Shown piece by piece: positions 7,496 to 14,927 of a stretch of 39,546 nt of DNA (position 1 is the stretch's first letter; each line of letters opens with the position of its first letter). Origin of the DNA: Fidelibacterota bacterium. GTDB taxonomy: Bacteria > Fidelibacterota > UBA2242 > JAOZSR01. A program made the translations under genes and the position numbers. The notes under the pieces are model-generated. The model was given only the letters and a program-made list of their open reading frames with translations. It did no database searches and was not told the origin of the DNA. The stretch covers positions 1 to 39,546 of the forward strand of contig JAOZSR010000018.1 of NCBI GenBank assembly GCA_029939575.1. Direction: 5' to 3'.

Positions 7496-8760
7496 AAGAT
7501 AAAAGTAAACGAGAATTCTTGAAAATTAGTAGTCTTGCAGCTGTTGCTTCGCTTTTTCCCTGGATAAGCATTTTAGCCCAAAATAATAAAACCAAAAGTC
7601 CATCAGACAAAGTAAAACTTGCAATTATCGGAGTTGGTTCTCGTGGATATGGACTAATGGCAAATATCAAATATATGATTGAAAATGATAGTGCAAATGT
7701 TGAAATTGCAGCAGTTTGCGACAATTACCAACCACATTATGAACGGGCCATTAAAGACTGTGGAAATCCTAAAGTGAAAGCATTTTATGATTATCGTAAC
7801 CTGCTGGAAATGCAAGAAATTGACGGAGTAATAATTGCCACACCTTTATATGAACATGCTCATATTGCTATTAACTCTATGAAGGCCGGAAAACAGGTTT
7901 TTTGTGAAAAATCCATGGCAAGGACATTGGATGATGTCAAAGCAATGTATGATACCCATATCGATACCGGGAAAATTTTGCAAATCGGACATCAGCGTCT
8001 GTTTGATCCAAAATATCTTGAAGCCATTCAACGAATTAAAAAAGGTGAAATTGGAATAATTGGTCAGATTAGAGCATATTGGCATAGAAATAGTGATTGG
8101 CGTCGAAAATTACCCAATGGCAGACCGGATTTGGAGAAGAAAATCAATTGGCGTTTATATCGTGATTTTTCAGCGGGGTTGTTGACTGAACTTGGTTCAC
8201 ATCAAATTCAGGTTGCCAACTGGGTTATGGGAAAAACTCCCAAATCTGTAATGGGAACAGGTAGTATCCGTTATTGGAAAGATGGACGGGAAATTTATGA
8301 TAATGTATCCACAATTTTTAGTTATAATGATGGTACTCAATTTATCTGGGATTCTATGACAAGTAACAGAAAATATGGGTTACAGGAACAAATAATGGGT
8401 GATCTGGGAACTATGGAATTGGAAACAAATAAAGTTTTTATGGAATCTCCACCTGCAGCACCAGGAATAAGAGAGTTAATAAATGATATTGAACATTTTG
8501 TTTTTGATAATATTCCAATCGGTGGCGCCACATGGGTTCCGGAAACAGCTATTAAATATAAAGGTGAATTTATCTCCGAAAAATGGGAAATGGATGAAAC
8601 AAAATTACAACTGGAAGCATTTGTTGAATACATTCGGGAAGGCAAGGCTCCGGAAATATTAACCAGAGAAGGTTATAATGCCAGTATATGGACATTGTTG
8701 GCAGAACAGGCGATCGATATAGGGAAAAAACTTGAATTACCTGAAAAATATCAGATTTAG
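7489..8760 (+). CDS. Exported Gfo/Idh/MocA-family oxidoreductase (second copy)
   Basis: This 423-residue paralogue-type enzyme has an N-terminal export signal (SKREFLK at residues 6-12, a Tat-like motif with KR for RR, then a hydrophobic core). The Rossmann loop is intact (IIGVGSRGYG). The signature Lys lies in CEKSMA (E140-K141-S142), where Ser replaces the usual Pro. The active-site region reads LTELGSHQIQVANW. It differs strongly in sequence from the Gfo/Idh/MocA enzyme at 5315, so it is not a recent duplicate. Overlap with the ApbE gene shows coupling. With two exported dehydrogenases in one operon, one may oxidise the intact glycoside and the other reduce or oxidise the cleaved product. 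That division of labour is inference. Confidence 0.85.
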   Translation: MLKDKSKREFLKISSLAAVASLFPWISILAQNNKTKSPSDKVKLAIIGVGSRGYGLMANIKYMIENDSANVEIAAVCDNYQPHYERAIKDCGNPKVKAFYDYRNLLEMQEIDGVIIATPLYEHAHIAINSMKAGKQVFCEKSMARTLDDVKAMYDTHIDTGKILQIGHQRLFDPKYLEAIQRIKKGEIGIIGQIRAYWHRNSDWRRKLPNGRPDLEKKINWRLYRDFSAGLLTELGSHQIQVANWVMGKTPKSVMGTGSIRYWKDGREIYDNVSTIFSYNDGTQFIWDSMTSNRKYGLQEQIMGDLGTMELETNKVFMESPPAAPGIRELINDIEHFVFDNIPIGGATWVPETAIKYKGEFISEKWEMDETKLQLEAFVEYIREGKAPEILTREGYNASIWTLLAEQAIDIGKKLELPEKYQI

Positions 8761-8775
8761 TGAAATGGGGAAAAA

Positions 8776-9006
8776 ATGCACGATATAGTTATTTCAAAAG
8801 AAAGAATAAAAATTGAACTTAAAAAAATTATGATATTTTTTGTTGTAGCATTTATTCTGAATATATATTCAATTATCAAATATAATACAAAATGGATTGA
8901 GATTTTTACTCAATTACATTGGGTTATGATTTTGACCGGTGTACTCTATGTTTTTTCACTTATTATATTGGGAATAAAATTATTGGTTCAATTTTTCAGA
9001 AAATAG
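8776..9006 (+). CDS. Small membrane protein, two predicted transmembrane helices
   Basis: The 76-residue protein has a good ribosome-binding site (GGGG, about 7 bases before ATG) and lies 15 bases after the dehydrogenase gene. Residues about 18-35 and 48-70 are strongly hydrophobic, with a basic N-terminal segment (KERIKIELKK) and a basic end (RK), so it looks like an inner-membrane hairpin. I do not recognise a family. Its position suggests it is the last gene of the sugar-oxidation operon, perhaps an accessory for the exported enzymes. Confidence 0.6.
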   Translation: MHDIVISKERIKIELKKIMIFFVVAFILNIYSIIKYNTKWIEIFTQLHWVMILTGVLYVFSLIILGIKLLVQFFRK

Positions 9007-9020
9007 AACTTTTCAAGAGA

Positions 9021-9710
9021 TTACAGATCAAAAGCAAAACCCATTTCTCGAAAATTTTGATAAGCATTACAATCAAATTGATATAAGTATGCAGCACGAC
9101 CATGGGTGGTTTTATCTTTTTCATCAAGTTTTTTTAGGATTTCCATCTTTAGAATTTTTTTACGGAAATTTCGTTTATCCAATTTTTTTCCTAATATTTT
9201 TTCATATAGTAACTGCAATTGAGTCAAAGTGAATTTTTCTGGTAATAGTTCAAAACCAATCGGTTTGTTTCTGACCTTTGCTTGTAATTTTTTTAGAGCT
9301 TTTTTAACTATTTCATTATGATCAAAAGGAAGTATTGGCAAATTATCAAATTTTACCCATTTTGCATCACTTGTATCAATTCCGGGTTGCAGGGAATAAT
9401 TTTCCGGCGAAATCAATGCAAAATAACCAATTGTAATCACTCGTCTGTCAGGGTATCGATGTAATTCACCGAAAGCTGCAACTTGTTCCAAAAAAATATT
9501 TTCTACACCTGTGGTTTCTTCCAAAATTCTTTTAGCAGCATTATCAAGTTCTTCTTCTTTGAGAATAAATCCACCAGGCAATGCCCACTGCCCTGTAAAA
9601 GGATCTATACCGCGTTTAATGAGTAGAATCTCCAACTCATTTTTTTCAAAGCCGAAGATTACACAGTCAATGGAAATATTTTCTATTATTTTATCTAAAT
9701 TATGTGACAT
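9021..9710 (-). CDS. NUDIX-type transcriptional regulator (NrtR family), probable pentose regulator
   Basis: The 229-residue protein has an N-terminal NUDIX domain and a C-terminal winged helix (about 150-225), the NrtR-family arrangement. The NUDIX box runs from G47 to V69 (ending RILEETTGV). Of the usual REUxEE, R61 and E65 remain but two metal-binding Glu are Ile62 and Thr66, so hydrolysis is probably lost and the domain is a ligand sensor. The linker contains FTLTQLQLLYEKILG and DKRNFRKKIL, typical of the family's DNA-binding part. NrtR relatives include NAD regulators and sugar regulators such as AraR of Bacteroides. This gene is divergent from xylB-xylA, and the intergenic region has two similar inverted repeats. 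I infer it represses xylose genes; the ligand is unproven. Confidence 0.8.
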   Translation of the reverse strand: MSHNLDKIIENISIDCVIFGFEKNELEILLIKRGIDPFTGQWALPGGFILKEEELDNAAKRILEETTGVENIFLEQVAAFGELHRYPDRRVITIGYFALISPENYSLQPGIDTSDAKWVKFDNLPILPFDHNEIVKKALKKLQAKVRNKPIGFELLPEKFTLTQLQLLYEKILGKKLDKRNFRKKILKMEILKKLDEKDKTTHGRAAYLYQFDCNAYQNFREMGFAFDL

Positions 9711-9778
9711 GATTTCCCAATTATATTAAAATTATCAGATATTTAAAATTTATTATATTTTATTTGTCCTTCCAAATA

Positions 9779-9801
9779 CTTTGTGTAAATTAAACACAAA
9801 G
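9779..9801. promoter_or_regulatory. Candidate operator 1 for the NUDIX regulator
   Basis: A perfect 8-bp inverted repeat, CTTTGTGT-N7-ACACAAAG, is centred at 9790 between the divergent regulator and xylB. It covers the proposed -35 box of the xyl promoter. The GTGT-N7-ACAC core also appears 24 bp downstream. Confidence 0.55.
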
Positions 9802-9808
9802 ATATAGT
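9781..9808 (+). promoter_or_regulatory. Candidate promoter of xylB-xylA
   Basis: TTGTGT (9781-9786) and TATAGT (9803-9808) are spaced by 16 bases, with transcription expected near 9815. Both boxes are embedded in the two inverted repeats, a layout suited to repression. Motif-based only. Confidence 0.4.
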
Positions 9809-9823
9809 GTGAAAAATACACTA
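9805..9823. promoter_or_regulatory. Candidate operator 2 for the NUDIX regulator
   Basis: TAGTGT-N7-ACACTA, a perfect 6-bp inverted repeat centred at 9814, shares the GTGT-N7-ACAC core and spacing with the repeat at 9779-9801. The centres are 24 bp apart. It covers the -10 box and expected start site of xylB. Confidence 0.5.
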
Positions 9824-9843
9824 AGATTCAATCTGAGGTGAAT

Positions 9844-11319
9844 ATGTATAGTATTGGTTTTGATATTGGAAGTTCTTCAATCAAAGGAACTATCCTGGAA
9901 ATGGAAACCGGGAAAGTAATAGCAACTGCTCAGTATCCGGATTATGAAATGGAAATTAATTCTCCAAAGCAGGGTTGGGCGGAACAGCATCCTGAAACCT
10001 GGTGGAGTAATCTTAAAAAGGTTTTAAATAAGTTATTAAAAACTTCAATTAATAAATCTGAAATTAAATATATTGGAATCTCTTATCAGATGCATGGTTT
10101 GGTTCTCGTTGATAAAAATAGGGAAGTGCTACGTCCATCTATTATTTGGTGTGATAGTCGGGCTGTGATTATTGGAGAAGAAATCGAACAAATTATGGGC
10201 AAAGAATTTTGCCTGGAAAATTATCTGAATTCTCCCGGGAATTTCACTTTATCCAAATTAAAATGGGTTATGGATAATGAACCTGAAATATATGCACAGA
10301 TTTATAAAATAATGTTGCCCGGTGATTATATTGCAATGAAATTTACCGGGGAAATTGCCACGACAGTTTCCGGACTTTCAGAGGGCATATTCTGGAATTT
10401 TAATGACGGTAAAATTGCTTCTGAATTGATGGGAAAAGTTGGAATTGATGAAAGTTTATTACCTGATACTGTTGATACCTTTTCGAATCAGGGAAAAATT
10501 TCAGAAAAAGTTGCTGAAGAGTTTGGTTTGAATAGGGAAGTGCAGGTTTGTTATAGAGCCGGTGATCAGCCAAATAATGCTTTTTCTTTGAATGTTTTGA
10601 ATCCCGGCGAAATTGCTGCAACAGCCGGAACTTCAGGAGTTGTATATGGAATTAGTGATAAAATTATTTATGATAAAGAATCTCGGGTAAACACTTTTGC
10701 ACATGTTAATCATCAGACGAAAAATCCTCATTTAGGTATTTTGCTATGTATAAATGGTTGTGGAATAACCAATTCATGGATAAAGAAACATATTGGAAAT
10801 TTTAACTATGATGAAATGAACGAAATGGCGACTGAAATTCCGGTAGGATCAGAGGGAGTGAAGATTATTCCTTTTGGCAATGGTGCTGAAAGAATGTTGG
10901 GAAATCAAAGTCCCGGAAGCAGTATTATAGGATTGAATTATAATCGACATAATGAATCGCATATATATCGGGCAGCACAAGAAGCTGTTGCATATTCATT
11001 TTGTTATGGAATGGAAATCATGGCTTTAATGGGAATTAATTTACAGGTAATCCGGGCAGGATATGCAAATATGTTTCAAAGTGCTGTTTTCAGGGAAATT
11101 TTATCTAATGTGAGTAAAAGTGTAATCGAATTATATAATACTGATGGTTCTGTGGGCGCTGCAAGAGCTGCAGGAATTGGTGGTGGATTTTACAAAAATC
11201 ATGCAGAGGCATTCAAAAGTCTTGAAATAATTGAAAAAACAGAACCTGATTCAGAAAAAACAAAAGAATATTTTAATGCATATACAGAGTGGAAAAACCT
11301 GTTGAAAAAATTTATATAA
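9844..11319 (+). CDS. xylB: Xylulokinase
   Basis: The 491-residue FGGY-family kinase phosphorylates D-xylulose to xylulose 5-phosphate in the cytoplasm. It has the N-terminal phosphate loop FDIGSSSIKG, the xylulokinase QMHGLV and WCDSRA segments, the catalytic-base region RAGDQPNNAFS, the second phosphate motif AATAGTSGV, and the C-terminal DGSVGAARAAGIG. Length is normal. I chose the ATG at 9844, 5 bases after AGG of GAGGTG, over the GTG at 9838, which lies inside that ribosome-binding site. Xylose isomerase follows after 23 bases, so the two steps from xylose to the pentose phosphate pathway are in one operon. No xylose transporter is adjacent. Confidence 0.93.
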   Translation: MYSIGFDIGSSSIKGTILEMETGKVIATAQYPDYEMEINSPKQGWAEQHPETWWSNLKKVLNKLLKTSINKSEIKYIGISYQMHGLVLVDKNREVLRPSIIWCDSRAVIIGEEIEQIMGKEFCLENYLNSPGNFTLSKLKWVMDNEPEIYAQIYKIMLPGDYIAMKFTGEIATTVSGLSEGIFWNFNDGKIASELMGKVGIDESLLPDTVDTFSNQGKISEKVAEEFGLNREVQVCYRAGDQPNNAFSLNVLNPGEIAATAGTSGVVYGISDKIIYDKESRVNTFAHVNHQTKNPHLGILLCINGCGITNSWIKKHIGNFNYDEMNEMATEIPVGSEGVKIIPFGNGAERMLGNQSPGSSIIGLNYNRHNESHIYRAAQEAVAYSFCYGMEIMALMGINLQVIRAGYANMFQSAVFREILSNVSKSVIELYNTDGSVGAARAAGIGGGFYKNHAEAFKSLEIIEKTEPDSEKTKEYFNAYTEWKNLLKKFI

Positions 11320-11342
11320 CACTAAATAAATGAGGTGATCAA

Positions 11343-12653
11343 ATGACTGAATATTATAAAAACATAAAAAAAATCAAATTTGAAGGTAAAGAATCAAAAA
11401 ATCCTTTAGCATTCAGATATTATGATGAAAATAGGATTGTGGCAGGAAAATCTTTAAAAGCGCATCTTAGATTTGCAGTTGCATATTGGCACTCTTTCTG
11501 TGGAGATGGTGGCGATCCTTTTGGTGGAGCAACAAAAGTTTATTCCTGGAACCAGGGGAAGGATGCAATTAGCAGAGCAAAAATGAAAATGGATGCAGCT
11601 TTTGAGTTTTTTACTAAACTTGGAAATCCATTTTATTGTTTTCATGATTTTGATTTAGTGGAAGAAGGAAATTCAATAATAGAATCTGATAAACGTGTTA
11701 ATACTATTGTTGATTATGCAAAAGAAAAACAAGATCAGACTGGTGTAAAATTATTGTGGGGAACTGCTAATGTTTTTTCCCATAGCCGATATATGAATGG
11801 AGCTTCTACAAATCCTGATTTCAACGTTCTTGCCCAGGCCGGAACACAGATAAAAAGAGCTCTGGATGCGACTATTGCCCTTGGTGGCGAAAATTATGTT
11901 TTCTGGGGTGGTCGTGAAGGATATATGTCCTTATTAAATACCGATATGAAAAGAGAAAAAGAACATTTAGCACGTTTTCTTACAATGGCTCGGGATTATG
12001 GTAGAAAAAATGGATTTAATGGTACTTTTTTAATTGAACCAAAACCAATGGAACCGACAAAACATCAATATGATTATGATAGTGAAACTGTGATTGGATT
12101 TTTACGTTATTATGGACTTGATAAAGATTTTAAATTGAATATTGAAGTGAATCATGCTACACTTGCGGGACATACTTTTCAACATGAATTACAGGTAGCT
12201 GCAGATGCCGGATTGCTTGGTAGTATTGATGCTAATCGAGGTGATTATCAAAATGGATGGGACACTGATCAATTTCCAATAAATCTTTATGAATCTATCG
12301 AAACATTCCTGGTTATTTTAAAAGCAAAGGGTTTTACAACCGGTGGTATTAATTTTGATGCAAAGTTGCGTAGAAATTCTACAGATACAGATGATCTGTT
12401 TATTGCTCACATAACAGCAATGGATACATATGCCAGGGCATTAATACTTGCCAATGATATTTTGAATAATTCTGACTATCAGAAATTGATTACAAGAAGA
12501 TATAATTCCTTTGATTCGGGAGCAGGGGCAAAGTTTGAAAAAGGGGAATTAGTTCTTGAAGATTTACGTAAACACGCAATTAAGACAGGGGAGCCGGAGC
12601 AGATTAGCGGTAAACAGGAATTATTTGAATCAATAATTGCGTCATCATTTTAA
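11343..12653 (+). CDS. xylA: Xylose isomerase
   Basis: The 436-residue enzyme interconverts D-xylose and D-xylulose. It has the catalytic-His strand CFHDFDL, the metal-ligand segments [32 protein letters not shown] and [17 protein letters not shown], and the WGGREGY motif. The length and N-terminal extension fit the larger class II isomerases. A GAGGTGATCAA ribosome-binding site precedes the ATG. It is the second gene of the operon and is followed by a strong terminator at 12840-12878. Confidence 0.96.
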   Translation: MTEYYKNIKKIKFEGKESKNPLAFRYYDENRIVAGKSLKAHLRFAVAYWHSFCGDGGDPFGGATKVYSWNQGKDAISRAKMKMDAAFEFFTKLGNPFYCFHDFDLVEEGNSIIESDKRVNTIVDYAKEKQDQTGVKLLWGTANVFSHSRYMNGASTNPDFNVLAQAGTQIKRALDATIALGGENYVFWGGREGYMSLLNTDMKREKEHLARFLTMARDYGRKNGFNGTFLIEPKPMEPTKHQYDYDSETVIGFLRYYGLDKDFKLNIEVNHATLAGHTFQHELQVAADAGLLGSIDANRGDYQNGWDTDQFPINLYESIETFLVILKAKGFTTGGINFDAKLRRNSTDTDDLFIAHITAMDTYARALILANDILNNSDYQKLITRRYNSFDSGAGAKFEKGELVLEDLRKHAIKTGEPEQISGKQELFESIIASSF

Positions 12654-12742
12654 TCTGAAATTTTATTTCCACTAAGGTTTGAAATATGAAATATTAAACT
12701 ACTTTATAGTTTTCCCCATCTATTGCGGGCAAGCCATTTCAC

Positions 12743-12794
12743 TTTTCACCTTTTTTAAAAAACTTCGCTTTTCACATTTTTTAAAAAACTTCGT
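12743..12794. repeat. Two-copy 26-bp tandem repeat
   Basis: Copies at 12743-12768 and 12769-12794 begin TTTTCAC and contain TTTTTTAAAAAACTTCG; they differ at two positions (C/A at base 8 and C/T at base 26). Each copy includes the palindrome TTTTTTAAAAAA. The function is unknown. Confidence 0.85.
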
Positions 12795-12839
12795 TTTTTT
12801 TTGCATTAAGACACTTAATGCACTCCAAACTCATAAAAA

Positions 12840-12878
12840 AACTCCCAAAGTCATTATAACTTCAGGAGTTGATTTTTT
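12840..12878 (+). terminator. Terminator after xylA
   Basis: AACTCC (12840-12845) pairs with GGAGTT (12865-12870), and inner AAGT/ACTT arms extend the hairpin; TTTTTT follows at 12873-12878. A-rich sequence upstream would make it usable from the other strand as well. It lies about 190 bases past xylA. Confidence 0.75.
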
Positions 12879-12971
12879 AATAATTAATAATTCATAATTA
12901 CTTTACCTGAATCATTTTTGATGAACGGATTATGACCTCTGGAAATGGAGTTGATTTTTTTAAAAAAACTA

Positions 12972-13000
12972 TTGACAAAAGAAAATATGTAAACTATATT
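12972..13000 (+). promoter_or_regulatory. Strong candidate promoter for the glucan operon
   Basis: A perfect TTGACA (12972-12977) and TATATT (12995-13000) are spaced by 17 bases, 62 bases before the lipoprotein amylase ATG. It matches housekeeping-sigma consensus and not the Bacteroidota TTTG/TANNTTTG type. Confidence 0.65.
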
Positions 13001-13061
13001 GCTTAGTAACTCGTATTTGAACTACACTTGAAAATTTTAATTTTAATTTGGGATTAAGTTC

Positions 13062-14927
13062 ATGAATTTTAAAAGAAATGCAGTTTTAATAATTTCTGTT
13101 GTTGTTTTATTTTTTTCCTTCTGTTCTCATACTTCAAATGTTAAAGAAATATCTAACACTGATAATCCCAATCCAGAATTAAATACTCCTCCTGAATGGG
13201 CCAAAGATGCAATCTGGTATCAGATTTTTCCGGAAAGATTTCGAAATGGTGATCAAAATAATGATCCCACAATTGAAACTTTGGATTTTACATGGCCCTA
13301 TGACAAACAAACCGAATGGGCTATTACACCATGGACGAGTGACTGGTATAAACTCCAGCCCTGGGAAAAGAATAATAATAAAGGATTTTATTATAACGCT
13401 CAACTCCGTCGTTATGGTGGTGATCTCCAGGGAATAATTGATAAACTTGATTATTTAAAAGAACTTGGAATTAATGCAATATATCTTAATCCAATATTTG
13501 AATCTCCTTCATTACATAAATATGGCGCTACTATGTATCATCATGTTGATAATAATTTTGGCCCGGATCCGGAAGGTGATATAAAAATTTGGGAGCAGGA
13601 AACACCCGATGATCCGGCAACATGGCAATGGACTTCTGCCGATAACTTGTTTTTGAAATTGATAAAAGAGGTTCATTCCAGAGATATGAAAATTATAATT
13701 GATGGTGTTTTTAATCATGTTGGAATTCCATTTTGGGCTTTTCAGGATGTTCATAAAAATGGTAAAAATAGTAAATATAATGATTGGTTCATTATTAAAA
13801 CTTATGATGATCCGACAACAGAAGAGGATGAATTTGATTACCAGGGTTGGTACGGTGTTATGGATCTTCCGGAAATATACGAGGATGCAAACGGTGCTTG
13901 TGAAGCTTTTAGAAACCACATAGAAGCAATTGTAAAACGATGGGGCGATCCTAATAATGATGGTAATCCGGAAGATGGTTTGGATGGCTGGAGACTTGAC
14001 GTTGCTCATCAGGTAAGTATTAAATTCTGGGAAGATTTTAATAAGTGGGTTAAAGATGTTAATCCTGAAGCCTATATAACCGGTGAAGTCTGGTGGGAAG
14101 ATTTTCAGAATAACAAGATGTATGATGCTACTCCTTATTTAGGGAACGGGGTTTTTGATGCGGTAATGAATTATCGGTTTGGTGATGCTATGTTAAAGTC
14201 CTTTATTGATAAAAAAAATCAGATATTACCATCGGAACTGGATAAACTATTAGGAGAAGTTAGAACCACTTATCCGGAAGAAAATCAATATGTTTTACAA
14301 AATCTTTTGAATAGTCATGATACTGAAAGGTTAGCAAGTATGTTGTTAAATCCCGATCGATATATTGATCATGGCGGAAATGTTTCTTATGAAAAAGAAT
14401 TCAAAATTCACAAACCGAATCAATTAGATCTTATAGTGCAAAAAGCTATTTTGACATTTCAGTTTACTTATCCTGGATCTCCCTTTTTGTATTATGGAGA
14501 AGAGGTAGGAATGTGGGGCGCAGATGATCCTGATTGCCGTAAACCAATGGTTTGGGATGAGTTTGAATATGAAGATGAAATACAACATCCTCATGGTTTT
14601 GACAGGCCAAAAGATAAAGTAGAAGTAGATTCTGATTTGTTTTTATTTTATCAATCTGTAATTAATCTTCGAAAGAATCATGAAAGTTTAAGACGGGGAA
14701 AATATAAAACAATCCTAGTCGATGATGAAAATAAAATATTTGGTTTTGAAAGATGGACAGAAGATGAAAAAACCAGAATGTTTTTTAATCTGTCAGAAAC
14801 TTTACAGAAATTTTCAAAAAAAGAATTATTGGCGGCGGAAAAAGATTGGATCCTGATTTTTGGAGAGCTTGATTCTGAAGATAATATTAACGCAAAATCC
14901 GGAATTGTATTTAAAAAGATAAAATGA
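13062..14927 (+). CDS. Lipoprotein alpha-amylase (GH13)
   Basis: The 621-residue protein begins with a lipoprotein-type signal ending at Cys21 (FSFC, an imperfect lipobox), followed by a Ser/Asn-rich linker. The GH13 barrel starts WAKDAIWYQIFPERFRNGD. Catalytic residues are visible: DGVFNH (about 214), nucleophile Asp313 in GWRLDVAH, acid/base Glu342 in TGEVWWE, and Asp420 in NSHDTERL. The opening and loop lengths resemble neopullulanase/cyclomaltodextrinase-type enzymes, so it probably cuts alpha-glucans or maltodextrins at the membrane surface. It is the first gene of a run with 4-base ATGA overlaps into the parvulin and receptor genes, indicating translational coupling. GH13 identity is secure; exact specificity is not. 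Confidence 0.92.
   Translation: MNFKRNAVLIISVVVLFFSFCSHTSNVKEISNTDNPNPELNTPPEWAKDAIWYQIFPERFRNGDQNNDPTIETLDFTWPYDKQTEWAITPWTSDWYKLQPWEKNNNKGFYYNAQLRRYGGDLQGIIDKLDYLKELGINAIYLNPIFESPSLHKYGATMYHHVDNNFGPDPEGDIKIWEQETPDDPATWQWTSADNLFLKLIKEVHSRDMKIIIDGVFNHVGIPFWAFQDVHKNGKNSKYNDWFIIKTYDDPTTEEDEFDYQGWYGVMDLPEIYEDANGACEAFRNHIEAIVKRWGDPNNDGNPEDGLDGWRLDVAHQVSIKFWEDFNKWVKDVNPEAYITGEVWWEDFQNNKMYDATPYLGNGVFDAVMNYRFGDAMLKSFIDKKNQILPSELDKLLGEVRTTYPEENQYVLQNLLNSHDTERLASMLLNPDRYIDHGGNVSYEKEFKIHKPNQLDLIVQKAILTFQFTYPGSPFLYYGEEVGMWGADDPDCRKPMVWDEFEYEDEIQHPHGFDRPKDKVEVDSDLFLFYQSVINLRKNHESLRRGKYKTILVDDENKIFGFERWTEDEKTRMFFNLSETLQKFSKKELLAAEKDWILIFGELDSEDNINAKSGIVFKKIK

Larger units (their letters stand above)
12654..13061. 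other. Intergenic region between the xylose and glucan operons
   Basis: No convincing gene is seen. It contains a 26-bp tandem repeat, the xyl terminator and a promoter for the lipoprotein amylase, each listed separately. A 72-codon open frame from a TTG at 12679 crosses the repeat and terminator and is not believable. Confidence 0.6.

Noticed and set aside
12679-12897. 72-codon frame from a TTG start after xylA
   Set aside because: It runs across the 26-bp tandem repeat and the terminator hairpin and its protein looks like translated noncoding DNA.
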